A DNA stretch of 27,071 nucleotides. Origin: UBA4874 sp002399435. Lineage in GTDB: Bacteria; Bacillota; Clostridia; Caldicoprobacterales; DTU083. Position 1 is the stretch's first letter, and the number at the start of each line of letters is the position of its first letter. Under the pieces are notes generated by a model. That model was not told the DNA's origin and made no database searches. It saw only the letters and a list, made by a program, of their open reading frames with translations. The stretch is taken from the NCBI GenBank assembly GCA_036823195.1, contig DAISGI010000035.1:1-27071 (forward strand). Reading direction: 5' to 3'. This document shows, one piece after another, positions 1-7,527 of the stretch. The position numbers and the translations under genes are program-made.

Positions 1-244
1 GTTTCGTTTGCTTGGCTCTTTCCTTAACGCTTGCTTCCGCTTTGCGTTGTTCCTCTTGAATTGACTTCGATTTCAATTCGCTCCGTTTGTCTTCTCTTTG
101 CTCTCCACAGAATCTCTCCTGCTTCCTTCTCAGAATCCAACTCACGGATTTCGTACTGTTCTGTTTTCAAGGACCAGTCTTTCTGCCGCCCCTGTCTGTA
201 GCAGGGAACCTTTAATCGTTCTTTTACCGCTCCCTCAAGGCGAC
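1..244 (-). other. rRNA operon leader (partial, 16S beyond left edge)
   Basis: Read on the minus strand, this stretch follows two strong tandem promoters and contains a boxA-like antitermination signal at 163-176 (GGTCCTTGAAAAC), the form found in leaders and spacers of Firmicutes rRNA operons. No credible protein reading frame is present. The 16S gene itself would start beyond position 1. That this is an rRNA leader rather than a tRNA or other stable-RNA leader is inferred from the boxA and the promoter pair. Confidence 0.72.
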
Positions 245-250
245 TTTCCT

Positions 251-279
251 ATATTAACAAATCGTCTCCGCTTTGTCAA
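251..279 (-). promoter_or_regulatory. rRNA promoter P2 (sigma-A type)
   Basis: The -35 box is TTGACA at 274-279 and the -10 box is TAATAT at 251-256, with a 17-bp spacer, so transcription should start near 244. The DNA just upstream (280-300) is A/T rich, like an UP element. This is the promoter proximal to the leader. Confidence 0.8.
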
Positions 280-390
280 CAACTATTTTCAATCTTTTAA
301 ACAATCTGCTGCGGTCGATGAAACTTTCTTGCGGAATATGAAGTCTACTGAAACTTCGCTATGCATCCTGTCTCACCCGCAGTACATAGT

Positions 391-419
391 ATTCTATCAA
401 AAATCGCCGGGCTTTGCAA
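391..419 (-). promoter_or_regulatory. rRNA promoter P1 (sigma-A type)
   Basis: The -35 box is TTGCAA at 414-419 and the -10 box is TAGAAT at 391-396, with a 17-bp spacer. It lies 140 bp upstream of P2, giving the tandem P1/P2 layout usual for rRNA operons. Its -35 box is only about 41 bp past the stop codon of the ferritin-like gene, with no terminator visible between them. Confidence 0.7.
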
Positions 420-459
420 GTACTTTTCCTTCATCCTCTTGCTGCCCATTGTTTCATGT

Positions 460-984
460 TCAATCTTTTGGCTTTGATCCTTCCGATAGCCTGTATTCGT
501 TCCATTTTTTCTGAAGTTCAATCAAATGATTCTTCTCTTCCTTCATAAGCCTGCGAAATGCTGATTTTGCATCGACATACCTCGCATATATGGTCATTTC
601 CGTATAAAAGAGAATGGAATCCTTTTCTGCCTGGATACCTGTTTTAAAAACATCCGAAATGCTCTGAAGCCCTTCCATTACCTCTTGCTGCCGTGCATCC
701 GACGGAAAGATGGTATTCTCGGATACGGCCTGCAGATAAGCCGACACCTCCGGATCATACAGATAGGTATCATCAAATCCCTGTTTCTTTTCTGAAAGTT
801 CAAGATAAATGCCACGAAATGTCCTGGCATGATCCCTTTCCTGATCCGCCAGATCCGTCAGCATCCTGCTTACATCGTCATTCGGTGCCAGCGACGTTGC
901 CTGCCGGTAAAAACTTTCCCCGCGCTTTTCTATGTCTATCGCGACTTCCAGTGCTTCCAAATCATTAAAGTTGCTTTGTGCCAT
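460..984 (-). CDS. Ferritin-like di-iron protein (rubrerythrin family)
   Basis: This 174-residue protein has the four-helix di-iron pattern of the rubrerythrin/COG1633 group. Candidate iron ligands are E19, then E49 and H52 in an ExxH motif, then E120, and E150 and H153 in a second ExxH motif. There is no C-terminal rubredoxin domain, so it is not a classical rubrerythrin; a separate rubredoxin is encoded just upstream and could act as its electron donor (inference). Family members handle peroxide or store iron in the cytoplasm of anaerobes. An AGGGGAG ribosome binding site precedes the ATG. A terminator lies between this gene and the rubredoxin gene, so it probably has its own promoter. Substrate is not determinable here. 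Confidence 0.85.
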   Translation of the reverse strand: MAQSNFNDLEALEVAIDIEKRGESFYRQATSLAPNDDVSRMLTDLADQERDHARTFRGIYLELSEKKQGFDDTYLYDPEVSAYLQAVSENTIFPSDARQQEVMEGLQSISDVFKTGIQAEKDSILFYTEMTIYARYVDAKSAFRRLMKEEKNHLIELQKKWNEYRLSEGSKPKD

Positions 985-1062
985 TCCGCTTCTCCCCTCT
1001 CCTTATACCAGCGACAACCCACAACAGGAAAATAGCTGCAGCAGGTGAATGCAGCCGGAATC

Positions 1063-1109
1063 AAAAAAACAGTCGTGGCAGACAAATGCCATGCCGCAAC
1101 TGTTTTTTT
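1063..1109 (-). terminator. Rho-independent terminator after rubredoxin gene
   Basis: Seven A residues and ACTGT-type arms face each other: 1063-1073 pairs with 1099-1109, with a second inner stem (TGGCA/TGCCA). Because the arms end in A and T runs, the hairpin can work on either strand. It ends the rubredoxin transcript and insulates the ferritin-like gene. Confidence 0.8.
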
Positions 1110-1150
1110 GTCTGCGCAGTATCCTTCTGCATGGACAATGTCGAACGATC

Positions 1151-1312
1151 TCAATCCACAGGCTCAAACATATCCTTTTCCACTCCGCATTCCGGACATA
1201 CCCAATCATCCGGCAGATCCTCAAAGGCGGTGCCGGGCTTGACCCCTGCGTCCGGGTCCCCTTCCTCAGGATCATAAATATAGCCACACACGGTACATTG
1301 ATATTTCTTCAT
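1151..1312 (-). CDS. Rubredoxin
   Basis: This is a 53-residue reading frame starting MKKYQCTVCGYIYDPEEG. It has the two iron-binding CxxC motifs of rubredoxin, C6-x-x-C9 and C39-P-E-C42, with the family-typical GYIYDP and PDDWVCPEC segments, and the usual family length. The protein carries one electron per Fe(Cys)4 centre in the cytoplasm, commonly to rubrerythrins, superoxide reductases or oxygen-scavenging flavodiiron proteins. A G-rich ribosome binding site (AAGGGGGG) sits about 7 bases before the ATG. It is flanked downstream by a strong hairpin terminator and followed by a ferritin-like gene on the same strand, which suggests a shared oxidative-stress role (inference). Confidence 0.96.
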   Translation of the reverse strand: MKKYQCTVCGYIYDPEEGDPDAGVKPGTAFEDLPDDWVCPECGVEKDMFEPVD

Positions 1313-1366
1313 TCTGATTCCCCCCTTTTCATCCTTGATATTAATCTTAAATGTGCATCCCTAAAT

Positions 1367-1396
1367 AATTTACCCCGTTCCTCAGTGGTAAAACAA
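1367..1396 (-). promoter_or_regulatory. Candidate promoter for rubredoxin gene
   Basis: TTGTTT at 1391-1396 and TAAATT at 1367-1372 are separated by 18 bp, about 55 bp before the rubredoxin start codon. The match to the consensus is only moderate. Confidence 0.4.
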
Positions 1397-1400
1397 AATT

Positions 1401-1916
1401 TTACTCGTTTTTATTTCTTTCCTGCATTTTTTTCGTTGCCTCAAAATAGGATGTCGATGAATTCCCGCTGTTGTTCTTCCGGGCTTCTTCGGAATCCCTG
1501 ATATGGATCCTCGCTGCAAATTGATCCGGGCTCATCTTGTTTTCCCCGTCTTCCTCCGGATCCTCAGGCTTTTCTTCTTTCCGCTTTGCTCCTTTTCCTG
1601 CCTTTGTTTCCGCTTTCTCTTCTGCCCGTTTCTCCGCCTTTTTGGCCTCGGTTATCTTTACATTCAAAAATTCTATTTTGCTTTTCCGCCGGCGAATTTC
1701 CTCGCACAATTCATCCACAGTACCGGCATAGTTTTCTCCCTCATCGTATTCCATATATATCTGTTCCCCAATTTTTCGATAGGCTTTCCGTATGGCATCC
1801 TCCTGCTTCAGGATATCCATATTCCATCTTCCGACATCCAAAAGCTCCCCGGACTTCTCTCCCACTTGTCTGGCCACGTTATTCAGGGTTTTCCCCAGGT
1901 CATTGAAAAAATCCAT
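1401..1916 (-). CDS. Coiled-coil protein of unknown function
   Basis: A 171-residue protein beginning MDFFNDLGKTLNNVARQVGE. The N-terminal 90 residues resemble a group of small clostridial proteins that start with an amphipathic helix (Lys/Val/Gly rich) and continue with segments like KAYRKIGEQIYMEY. In many relatives, as I recall them, this part is followed by a zinc ribbon; here it is followed by a strongly charged Lys/Glu/Ala coiled-coil stretch (about residues 85-125) and a disordered tail. There is no signal peptide or membrane span. The ATG at 1916 is chosen because GAAAGGGTG lies just before it; a TTG six codons earlier would leave that site inside the gene. Function unknown. Confidence 0.75.
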   Translation of the reverse strand: MDFFNDLGKTLNNVARQVGEKSGELLDVGRWNMDILKQEDAIRKAYRKIGEQIYMEYDEGENYAGTVDELCEEIRRRKSKIEFLNVKITEAKKAEKRAEEKAETKAGKGAKRKEEKPEDPEEDGENKMSPDQFAARIHIRDSEEARKNNSGNSSTSYFEATKKMQERNKNE

Positions 1917-2020
1917 AGATTTCACCCTTTCCAATCATCTGAACATAGTATGATCCACACTATATCGCATTATGCAATAACAGACAGACGAAAACGTATC
2001 GTTGCCGCAGAGGAACCGGC

Positions 2021-3010
2021 TTAAGCCAGTCCAACTTTCCGATAAACTTTATGAAGCGTTTTTTCAGCAATGCATCCTGCATCCTCTGCCCCTTTTTTCA
2101 TAACATCGCACAGATAATCCTTTGAATCCATCAAATGCTGATAACGTTCCTGAATCGGTCGTAACGTCTCTGCCACCACTTCGCCCACTGCTGTTTTGAA
2201 ATCGCCGTAGCCTTTTCCTTCAAATTCCCTTTCTGTTTCCTCCAGGCTTTTTTCGGTAACAGCAGAATAAATGGACATCAGATTGCTGATACCCGGCTTG
2301 TTTTCCTCATCGTACCGTACCACGGCTTCGGAATCAGTGACAGCACGCTTGAATTTCCGCACAATCGTATCCGGCGGATCCAGCAGGGAAATATAGGTGT
2401 TTGCATTTTCGGCAGATTTGGACATCTTGACAGCAGGGTCCTGCAGGTTCATGATCCTGGCACCCGTTTTGGGAATATATCCTTCCGGAATCCGGAATAC
2501 ATTGCCGTAAATCCCGTTAAAGCGGCCGGCAATGTCCCGGGCGATCTCCAGATGCTGCTTCTGATCATCCCCCACCGGAACAAGATCGGTCTGGTACAAC
2601 AGAATATCAGCAGCCATCAGCACTGGATAGGTAAAAAGGCCTGCGTTGACATTATCGGAATGTTTTGCTGCCTTTTCCTTGAACTGTATCATCCTGCCCA
2701 GCTCTCCCACATAGGTATAACAGCTTAGAATCCAGCTTAACTCCGCATGAGCGCTGACATGGGACTGCATAAACAGAATATTGTGTTTTGTGTCAATGCC
2801 GCATGCCATGTATTGGGCAAGGAGGGACATCCTGCACTTCCGAAGCTCTGCCGGATCCCGGCGAATTGTCAGCGAATGCAGGTCCACAATACAATAAATA
2901 CAGTCATATTCATCCTGAAGGGTGACCCAGTTCCGCAGGGCTCCCAAATAATTTCCAAGGGTAAGAATCCCGGTGGGCTGTGCACCGCTGAAAATCCTTT
3001 TCTTTCCCAT
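2021..3010 (-). CDS. trpS: Tryptophanyl-tRNA synthetase
   Basis: A 329-residue class Ic aminoacyl-tRNA synthetase that charges tRNA-Trp with tryptophan using ATP. The HIGH-equivalent motif reads TLGN at 17-20, within the PTGILTLGNYLGAL block typical of TrpRS, and the KMSKS loop is exact at 195-199. The intervening Rossmann fold contains the expected QSHVSAHAEL and DQKQHLE segments. The start at 3010 gives the usual family length and is preceded by AAGGATG; an earlier in-frame ATG at 3073 would overlap the predicted promoter and adds 21 residues unlike the family. No T-box or trp attenuator signature was found in the 180 bp upstream. It appears to be transcribed alone from its own promoter. 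Confidence 0.97.
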   Translation of the reverse strand: MGKKRIFSGAQPTGILTLGNYLGALRNWVTLQDEYDCIYCIVDLHSLTIRRDPAELRKCRMSLLAQYMACGIDTKHNILFMQSHVSAHAELSWILSCYTYVGELGRMIQFKEKAAKHSDNVNAGLFTYPVLMAADILLYQTDLVPVGDDQKQHLEIARDIAGRFNGIYGNVFRIPEGYIPKTGARIMNLQDPAVKMSKSAENANTYISLLDPPDTIVRKFKRAVTDSEAVVRYDEENKPGISNLMSIYSAVTEKSLEETEREFEGKGYGDFKTAVGEVVAETLRPIQERYQHLMDSKDYLCDVMKKGAEDAGCIAEKTLHKVYRKVGLA

Positions 3011-3043
3011 CGTTCTGTCACATCCTTTTATTCTCTTTCCACC

Positions 3044-3073
3044 ATTGTAACACGTCCTGCTTTTCTGATTCAA
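3044..3073 (-). promoter_or_regulatory. Promoter for trpS
   Basis: TTGAAT at 3068-3073 and TACAAT at 3044-3049 with an 18-bp spacer; TGT immediately before the -10 box gives an extended -10. The start site would be about 30 bases before the trpS ATG. Confidence 0.65.
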
Positions 3074-3190
3074 GCAGTTGCTGCCCTGTTGGGCAAGTTT
3101 TCAGGCAGGACGACAGAACGACAAGTGAGCATGCACAGCTGATGAAAGCCCAATAACAAATTGATACTCAAGAAAACCAATCATATGCCT

Positions 3191-3466
3191 TTACAATAAC
3201 GCGAATTGAAGGAGCAAAATCAAAATCAGCCCCGGAATGCCCAAAAATCCCACGGTAAGCGCTGTAACGGGATTGATGGCGACCGTTATGCCGGTCAGAC
3301 CGCCGGCCAGATTCAATACCCACAGTGCAACACCGCCGATCGCGCCATTCAGCAGAAAACGAAGCAGCCATTTCATTGGTACAAGAAGCAGCCATCCAAC
3401 AAAGTAAAGCAGAACCAATCCCACGGCATAGGAAGCGACTACATTAAAAGGGATATCCAGTCCCAT
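3191..3466 (-). CDS. bofA: BofA-like pro-sigma-K processing inhibitor
   Basis: A 91-residue membrane protein. The C-terminal half has the family signature: LLNGAIGG at 38-45 and INPVTALTVGFLGIPG at 64-79. Hydrophobic segments lie at about 10-30, 43-57 and 66-90. In Bacillus subtilis BofA holds the intramembrane protease SpoIVFB inactive in the outer forespore membrane until pro-sigma-K must be cleaved. Its presence indicates an endospore-forming lineage. The neighbour upstream is yaaL, as in B. subtilis, about 100 bp away. The ATG is preceded by AGGGTG. Whether the target sigma-K pathway is intact in this organism cannot be seen here. Confidence 0.93.
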   Translation of the reverse strand: MGLDIPFNVVASYAVGLVLLYFVGWLLLVPMKWLLRFLLNGAIGGVALWVLNLAGGLTGITVAINPVTALTVGFLGIPGLILILLLQFALL

Positions 3467-3568
3467 TTCACCACACCCTGTATCATACTATTTCTGTCAG
3501 GACCCATTATCTGTCCTGTCCAGTTATATATATGGAGAGGGTTCTGCTTTTATGACGGACAATCTTAT

Positions 3569-3835
3569 TTACTCCGGGAAAAAGATCTGGTTCCCGGCCA
3601 GTCCTTCTTTTCGTGCCAGATTTAAAAGATATATATATTTTCTCTTCGCTGCTTCCTGCTTGAAAATAGCATAGTCCACCAACTCCGGATCACTGACATT
3701 TTCGAAATAGCTCTGGGCGGCATTCCATTCCTGACGGGCTGCGGTAACTTCTTCCAGCAGCTCCTTTCCATCCTCTGTCTGCCGTTCCTCCACATGAATG
3801 TCATTTCCCAATAAGGAAAGCAAATAATTTCTCAT
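3569..3835 (-). CDS. yaaL: YaaL / DUF2508 family protein
   Basis: An 88-residue helical protein without membrane spans. The family pattern is clear: an EW..A segment (ARQEWNAAQSYF), then DPELVDYAIFKQEAAKRK and YIYLLNLARKEG. Members occur in Firmicutes between recR and bofA, which is also the order here. No biochemical role is established. The ATG at 3835 is used, with GGGAGTGGAG upstream; a TTG five codons earlier would swallow that site. A terminator at 3924-3955 separates it from recR, so it is probably not part of the dnaX-ybaB-recR transcript and may be expressed with bofA. Confidence 0.85.
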   Translation of the reverse strand: MRNYLLSLLGNDIHVEERQTEDGKELLEEVTAARQEWNAAQSYFENVSDPELVDYAIFKQEAAKRKYIYLLNLARKEGLAGNQIFFPE

Positions 3836-3923
3836 AAGCTCCACTCCCAATAAGTTTTTGCTTATAGTATTACCATATTATTCTGTGTATAAACTTGTTA
3901 TACCTAATGAGCAAAAAGTTACA

Positions 3924-3955
3924 TAAAAAACAGCCTGATGAAATTCACCAGGCTG
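3924..3955 (-). terminator. Rho-independent terminator after recR operon
   Basis: CAGCCTG...CAGGCTG arms (3931-3937 and 3949-3955) extend inward to an 11-bp stem with one G-T pair, followed on the minus strand by six T residues (3925-3930). It ends the dnaX-ybaB-recR transcript. Confidence 0.88.
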
Positions 3956-4003
3956 CCGGGTTCCGGCTTACTGAATGTCGATTCATGTCGATTCTCTTCC
4001 CCC

Positions 4004-4047
4004 GGATCCGGACGGTTCGGCCTTCGGCACCGAAACCGTCCGGATCC
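4004..4047. repeat. Long GC-rich inverted repeat (REP-like hairpin)
   Basis: The arms 4004-4020 and 4030-4047 match over 17 bp with one bulged A; the loop is about 9 nt. The arm reads GGATCCGGACGGTTCGG. It lies in the recR 3' untranslated region, before the true terminator, and has no T tract of its own. It could protect the 3' end of the mRNA or be a mobile palindromic unit; no second copy was seen in the window. Confidence 0.75.
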
Positions 4048-4115
4048 CATCCCGATCTTCCGCTTTTACATTCTCAGACTTTGCTTCAACAGAAAAGGAA
4101 ATGGTTTGGCTTTTG

Positions 4116-4715
4116 TCACATTTCCCTGCGCCCTTCCATTGCCTTGGACAAAGTTACCTCATCTGCATATTCCAGATCGCCGCCTATCGGGATACCGTGA
4201 GCAATGCGGGTTACACGGATCCCAAGAGGCTTGATCAGCCTGGAGATATAAACAGCCGTAGCTTCTCCCTCCACATCCGGGTTGGTCGCAAGGATCACTT
4301 CCCGGACTTCGCCGTCGTTGATCCGGGAAAGAAGCTCCCGGATGCGGATATCATCCGGTCCGATTCCCTCCATGGGCGATATGGTTCCATGAAGGACATG
4401 GTACACTCCCCGGTAATCGTGCATTTTTTCCATTGCCACAACATCCCTGGGATCCTTTACAACGCAGATAACCGATTTGTCCCTGTTGTTGCTGCTGCAG
4501 ATGGCGCAGGGATCCCGATCGGTCATGTTGCAGCAAATGGAACAGTACCGGATCTCACTTCTGGCATGAAGTATGGCCTGCGTCAACGCCTGAACCTGCT
4601 CCTTCGGCATATTGACAATATGAAAGGCCAGACGGCGGGCGGACTTCCCGCCAATGCCCGGCAGCCTGGACAGCTCATTGATCAGGCGGGCAATCGGCTC
4701 AATATAATAACTCAT
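4116..4715 (-). CDS. recR: Recombination mediator protein RecR
   Basis: A 199-residue protein of normal RecR length. It begins with a helix-hairpin-helix region containing LPGIGGKSARRLAFHI (about 18-33). A four-cysteine zinc site follows (C58, C61, C70, C73), then a Toprim domain from about residue 81 containing VICVVKDPRDVVAMEK and ATNPDVEGEATAVYI. The C-terminal RIAHGIPIGGDLEY is the family's Walker-B-like signature. With RecO, and RecF at gaps, RecR helps load RecA onto SSB-coated single-stranded DNA. It starts 26 bp after ybaB and is surely co-transcribed with dnaX and ybaB, an arrangement conserved across many bacteria. Confidence 0.97.
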   Translation of the reverse strand: MSYYIEPIARLINELSRLPGIGGKSARRLAFHIVNMPKEQVQALTQAILHARSEIRYCSICCNMTDRDPCAICSSNNRDKSVICVVKDPRDVVAMEKMHDYRGVYHVLHGTISPMEGIGPDDIRIRELLSRINDGEVREVILATNPDVEGEATAVYISRLIKPLGIRVTRIAHGIPIGGDLEYADEVTLSKAMEGRREM

Positions 4716-4741
4716 GGACGACCCACCACTTTCCTGTCGTA

Positions 4742-5089
4742 TTAAACCAGTCCTGAGGGCATACCCATTCCGCCGGTCAATTTGGACATTTCGCTCTGTG
4801 CCATCTCATCTGCTTTTCGAATTGCCTCATTGACTGCAGCCAGGATAAGGTCCTGAAGCATTTCGATATCCTCGGGATCCACTGCCTCCGGTTGAATTGT
4901 GATTTCAACAATCTCCTTTTTCCCATTGGCAACAACCGTGACCACTCCTCCGCCCGACGAAGCCTCCACTGTCTTTCCTTCCAGCTCCTGCTGCATCTTC
5001 ACCATCTGTTCCTGCATCTTTTTTGCCTGCTTCATCAGGTTGTTCATGTTGCCCATGTTCATTCCACCTGGAAATCCGCCTTTTGCCAT
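4742..5089 (-). CDS. ybaB: YbaB/EbfC family nucleoid-associated protein
   Basis: A 115-residue protein with a Met/Gly-rich start (MAKGGFPGGMNMGNMNNLMK), a coiled-coil helix QAKKMQEQMVKMQQEL, and the conserved core VEASSGGGVVTVVANGKKE followed by the IDPE-like AVDPEDIEMLQDLILAAVNEA. Family members form dimers that bind DNA with little sequence specificity. It lies between dnaX and recR, the standard position. A strong ribosome binding site (GGAGGAAGGG) precedes the ATG. The 106-bp gap to dnaX shows no terminator, so co-transcription with dnaX is likely. Confidence 0.95.
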   Translation of the reverse strand: MAKGGFPGGMNMGNMNNLMKQAKKMQEQMVKMQQELEGKTVEASSGGGVVTVVANGKKEIVEITIQPEAVDPEDIEMLQDLILAAVNEAIRKADEMAQSEMSKLTGGMGMPSGLV

Positions 5090-5195
5090 ATTCCCTTCCT
5101 CCTTCTATAATCCTTGCATACTTGTTTTCCTGTCCATTCATTTGATACCATATCGTTTGTATCACAGTTTTGCTGTAATTTCAATCTTTCTTTTC

Positions 5196-7052
5196 CTATT
5201 TTTTCTCATCCACTATTTTTACCAGATCTTTTCCAAACACCCTGACCGCCTTTTGGACAATATCCTCCGCTGTGCCGGTTGGCTCTCCGGCATCTTCTTT
5301 CATCTGACACCGAAGCCGAACCTTACGCCCCGTTACCTTTTGGATCTGCTCCTCCAAAAATGCCCTGTTCTCCTCTTTCTCAACGGCAGCAATAAAAAAT
5401 CCGGAGGTCGGGGGAAACTGCAGCGTAAAAACATTTTTTGCACTCATCCTGGGTTTCGCTTCTTTCAGAAGAGTATAAATGGCCATTCGCTCCCCTTTTA
5501 TGTTCGCCAGTATTTCAGGCCAGGCCCATGCCGGATCCTTTTCCGCATCCGAACCGGAACCCGGTTCCACCTCCTGCGAATAAACTTCCCCTTTTGGCTG
5601 CCCATAGTCGGGCTCCATCCGGGCGCTCCTGTCAGAGGGCGTAGGCTCGCCTGCCCTCTCTTTTGCAGCCGGCTCCTCAGCGGATTCAGACTCCTCCGGG
5701 AGGGGACCTTTCCTGCTTTTGACCGGACTGCCCGTATCAGATGACCTCTGCTGCCCTGCCTTCTCCTCCTCAGCGGATTCAGACTCCTCCGGGATTTCTT
5801 TGCTTTCCTTTGCCAAATGGTCTGCCTGATGGCGCGTCTCTCCGGCAGAAGATAATGCATCCGGCAAGCCGGATTCCCCGGAGCCGGACGCCTGCCTCGA
5901 AATCCCTTCTCTTACCTGCCTTTCCAGTACTTCAATCCGGTCTGTCAGAGCCACAAGGGAATCCTCCTCCTGAGGCCGGCATAGTTTCACCGCCGCCAGT
6001 TCCAACAGTATTCTTGGCTGAGTGCTCCTCCTTAGCTCCGACTCCAGGGGAGCCAGCAGGTCCAGGGAGCGGATAAGCCGTGCTTCTCCTGCCTTTTTCG
6101 CCTGCTCCCTCAACCGCTCCAGAGTGGAGTCCTCCACATCCAGAAGCTTGTCGGGATCCTTGCAGAACTTCACGACCAGCAGGTCCCGGAGATGCTGCAG
6201 CAGTTCCCTCAGAAAGGCATTCAGATCCTTTCCATCCTCGACCAGCCAGTCGATGCAGCGCAGGATTCCTTCCACATCGCCTGATAAAACAGCATCCACT
6301 GCCTGAAAAAGAAAGCTCTGATCCGCAGTGCCCAGAACATTGAGAATGTCATCTTTGGTGATCCGGTCGCCGCAAAGCCCCATACATTGATCCAATAAGC
6401 TGAGGGCATCCCGCATGCCACCCTCTGCCCAGCGGGCAATAACGGAAAGCCCGCCTTCCTCCACCGTAACCTTCATTTGGCTGCAAATGGCCTTCATCCG
6501 TTCCACCATAACGCCTCCCGGAATCCGCCTGAAATCAAACCTCTGGCAGCGGGACAATACCGTAGCCGGGAGTTTGTGGGGCTCCGTGGTGGCCAGTATG
6601 AACACGACATGAGCGGGCGGCTCTTCCAATGTCTTGAGCAAGGCATTGAACGCACCCATCGACAGCATATGGACTTCATCTATGATATAGACCTTATATT
6701 TTCCGATGGTAGGAGGAAACCGTATCTTATCGCGCAGATCACGAATCTCATCCACCCCGTTGTTGGATGCGGCGTCGATCTCCACAATGTCCATATTGTT
6801 TTCCGAAGACAAATTGACGCAGGCCTCACATTTGCCGCAAGGACCATCCTCCGTGGGGGACATGCAGTTGATGGCCCGGGAAAATATCTTGGCCGTACTG
6901 GTTTTCCCGGTACCACGGGATCCGCAGAACAGGTATGCATGGGCAATATGCCCGCTGAACAACTGATTCTTCAACGTCTGGACAATGGTCTCCTGTCCCA
7001 CCACATCCCGGAAAGTATCCGGACGCCACTGCCGGTAAAGTGCTGTATACAT
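5196..7052 (-). CDS. dnaX: DNA polymerase III subunit gamma/tau
   Basis: A 618-residue clamp-loader ATPase. The AAA+ core shows Walker A GSRGTGKTS at 44-52, a zinc site C63, C72, C75, C78, Walker B IIDEVHML at 123-130, and the SRC arginine-finger motif at 167-169. Residues about 180-365 form the lid and collar. Residues about 385-510 are a charged, Ser/Glu/Pro-rich linker containing a duplicated PEESESAEE segment; the last 110 residues are the tau-type polymerase-binding part. It loads the beta clamp and couples polymerase to helicase. No convincing slippery run for a separate gamma product was found. It heads the dnaX-ybaB-recR operon, 56 bp downstream of a good promoter, and follows the SRP RNA gene as in Bacillus. 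Confidence 0.97.
   Translation of the reverse strand: MYTALYRQWRPDTFRDVVGQETIVQTLKNQLFSGHIAHAYLFCGSRGTGKTSTAKIFSRAINCMSPTEDGPCGKCEACVNLSSENNMDIVEIDAASNNGVDEIRDLRDKIRFPPTIGKYKVYIIDEVHMLSMGAFNALLKTLEEPPAHVVFILATTEPHKLPATVLSRCQRFDFRRIPGGVMVERMKAICSQMKVTVEEGGLSVIARWAEGGMRDALSLLDQCMGLCGDRITKDDILNVLGTADQSFLFQAVDAVLSGDVEGILRCIDWLVEDGKDLNAFLRELLQHLRDLLVVKFCKDPDKLLDVEDSTLERLREQAKKAGEARLIRSLDLLAPLESELRRSTQPRILLELAAVKLCRPQEEDSLVALTDRIEVLERQVREGISRQASGSGESGLPDALSSAGETRHQADHLAKESKEIPEESESAEEEKAGQQRSSDTGSPVKSRKGPLPEESESAEEPAAKERAGEPTPSDRSARMEPDYGQPKGEVYSQEVEPGSGSDAEKDPAWAWPEILANIKGERMAIYTLLKEAKPRMSAKNVFTLQFPPTSGFFIAAVEKEENRAFLEEQIQKVTGRKVRLRCQMKEDAGEPTGTAEDIVQKAVRVFGKDLVKIVDEKK
5673..5794 (-). repeat. 29-bp direct repeat inside dnaX linker
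   Basis: The same 29 bp occurs at 5673-5701 and 5766-5794, 93 bp (31 codons) apart and in frame, so both copies encode PEESESAEE. The two copies are identical at the DNA level although the sequence between them is not repeated. Confidence 0.9.
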
Positions 7053-7107
7053 TGGCGTTACACCCGCCTTCCATGGAATTTGTTGATTCTCAACACAGGA
7101 CAGTTCA

Positions 7108-7137
7108 ATTATATCATAAGAAACCGGGAATTGTCAG
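7108..7137 (-). promoter_or_regulatory. Promoter for dnaX operon
   Basis: CTGACA at 7132-7137 and a perfect TATAAT at 7108-7113 with an 18-bp spacer. Transcription would start near 7101, about 50 bases before the dnaX ATG. Confidence 0.75.
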
Positions 7138-7160
7138 GCAAAAAAAGCTTAACATAACAA

Positions 7161-7187
7161 TACAAGCCATGAAAATCATGGCTTGTA
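7161..7187 (-). terminator. Stem-loop after SRP RNA
   Basis: A perfect 12-bp inverted repeat (TACAAGCCATGA facing TCATGGCTTGTA) with a 3-nt loop, starting about 9 bases past the SRP RNA 3' end. On the minus strand the following bases are only moderately T rich, with a T7 run about 15 bases later, so termination may be incomplete and some transcripts may read into dnaX. Confidence 0.65.
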
Positions 7188-7195
7188 AAAAATAA

Positions 7196-7471
7196 TCGCT
7201 GTGCACCTACCTCTGATCTGAACCTATAAGCGGAAACCAAGCAGTTGACTCCAATCAGGCTTCCCTGCGGCACACGAAAATTTCCGCTTACTGCTGCTTC
7301 CTTCCGGATCTGACAGGTTTCACGGGTCTTCGTTGCGCAGGACCCAATCCTCTTCATCACTTACCGGGGTCCAGGACCTTACATGCTGCAAACCTCGAGC
7401 AGGAATTCAATCCCGCTATAGCGGGTTGCGGGTTACAGGGCACCGCTACCTCCCCATCTAGCACAGCAAAC
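7196..7471 (-). ncRNA. ffs: Signal recognition particle RNA (large bacterial type)
   Basis: About 275 nt, the long SRP RNA of Bacillus and Clostridia with both Alu and S domains. Recognisable parts on the minus strand are the 5' end GCTGTGCTAGATGGGGAGG, the Alu-domain GGTAGCGGTGCCCTGTAAC, the GGGTCCTGCGCAACG block, and the nearly invariant S-domain helix 8 with the GTCAGATCCGGAAGGAAGC Ffh-binding region. The 3' end GGTGCACAGC pairs with the 5' GCTGTGC to close the molecule. It binds Ffh to deliver nascent membrane proteins to FtsY. Its place just upstream of dnaX matches B. subtilis scr. Exact ends are estimated from the closing helix. Confidence 0.95.
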
Positions 7472-7498
7472 TTTTTGACTTTTAAAACTACAGATACT

Positions 7499-7527
7499 AT
7501 CTTACTATGATACCTTCCAGAATACAA
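7499..7527 (-). promoter_or_regulatory. Promoter for SRP RNA
   Basis: TTGTAT at 7522-7527 and TAAGAT at 7499-7504, 17-bp spacer. The start would be some 20 bases before the mature 5' end, consistent with 5' processing of the precursor. Confidence 0.55.

Noticed and set aside
98..514. Plus-strand open frame of 138 codons at the left end
   Set aside because: It runs through both rRNA promoters and the leader, has no ribosome binding site and no family-like sequence.
3011..3190. Possible T-box or trp attenuator before trpS
   Set aside because: No T-box core, no Trp-codon leader and no paired terminator structure were found.
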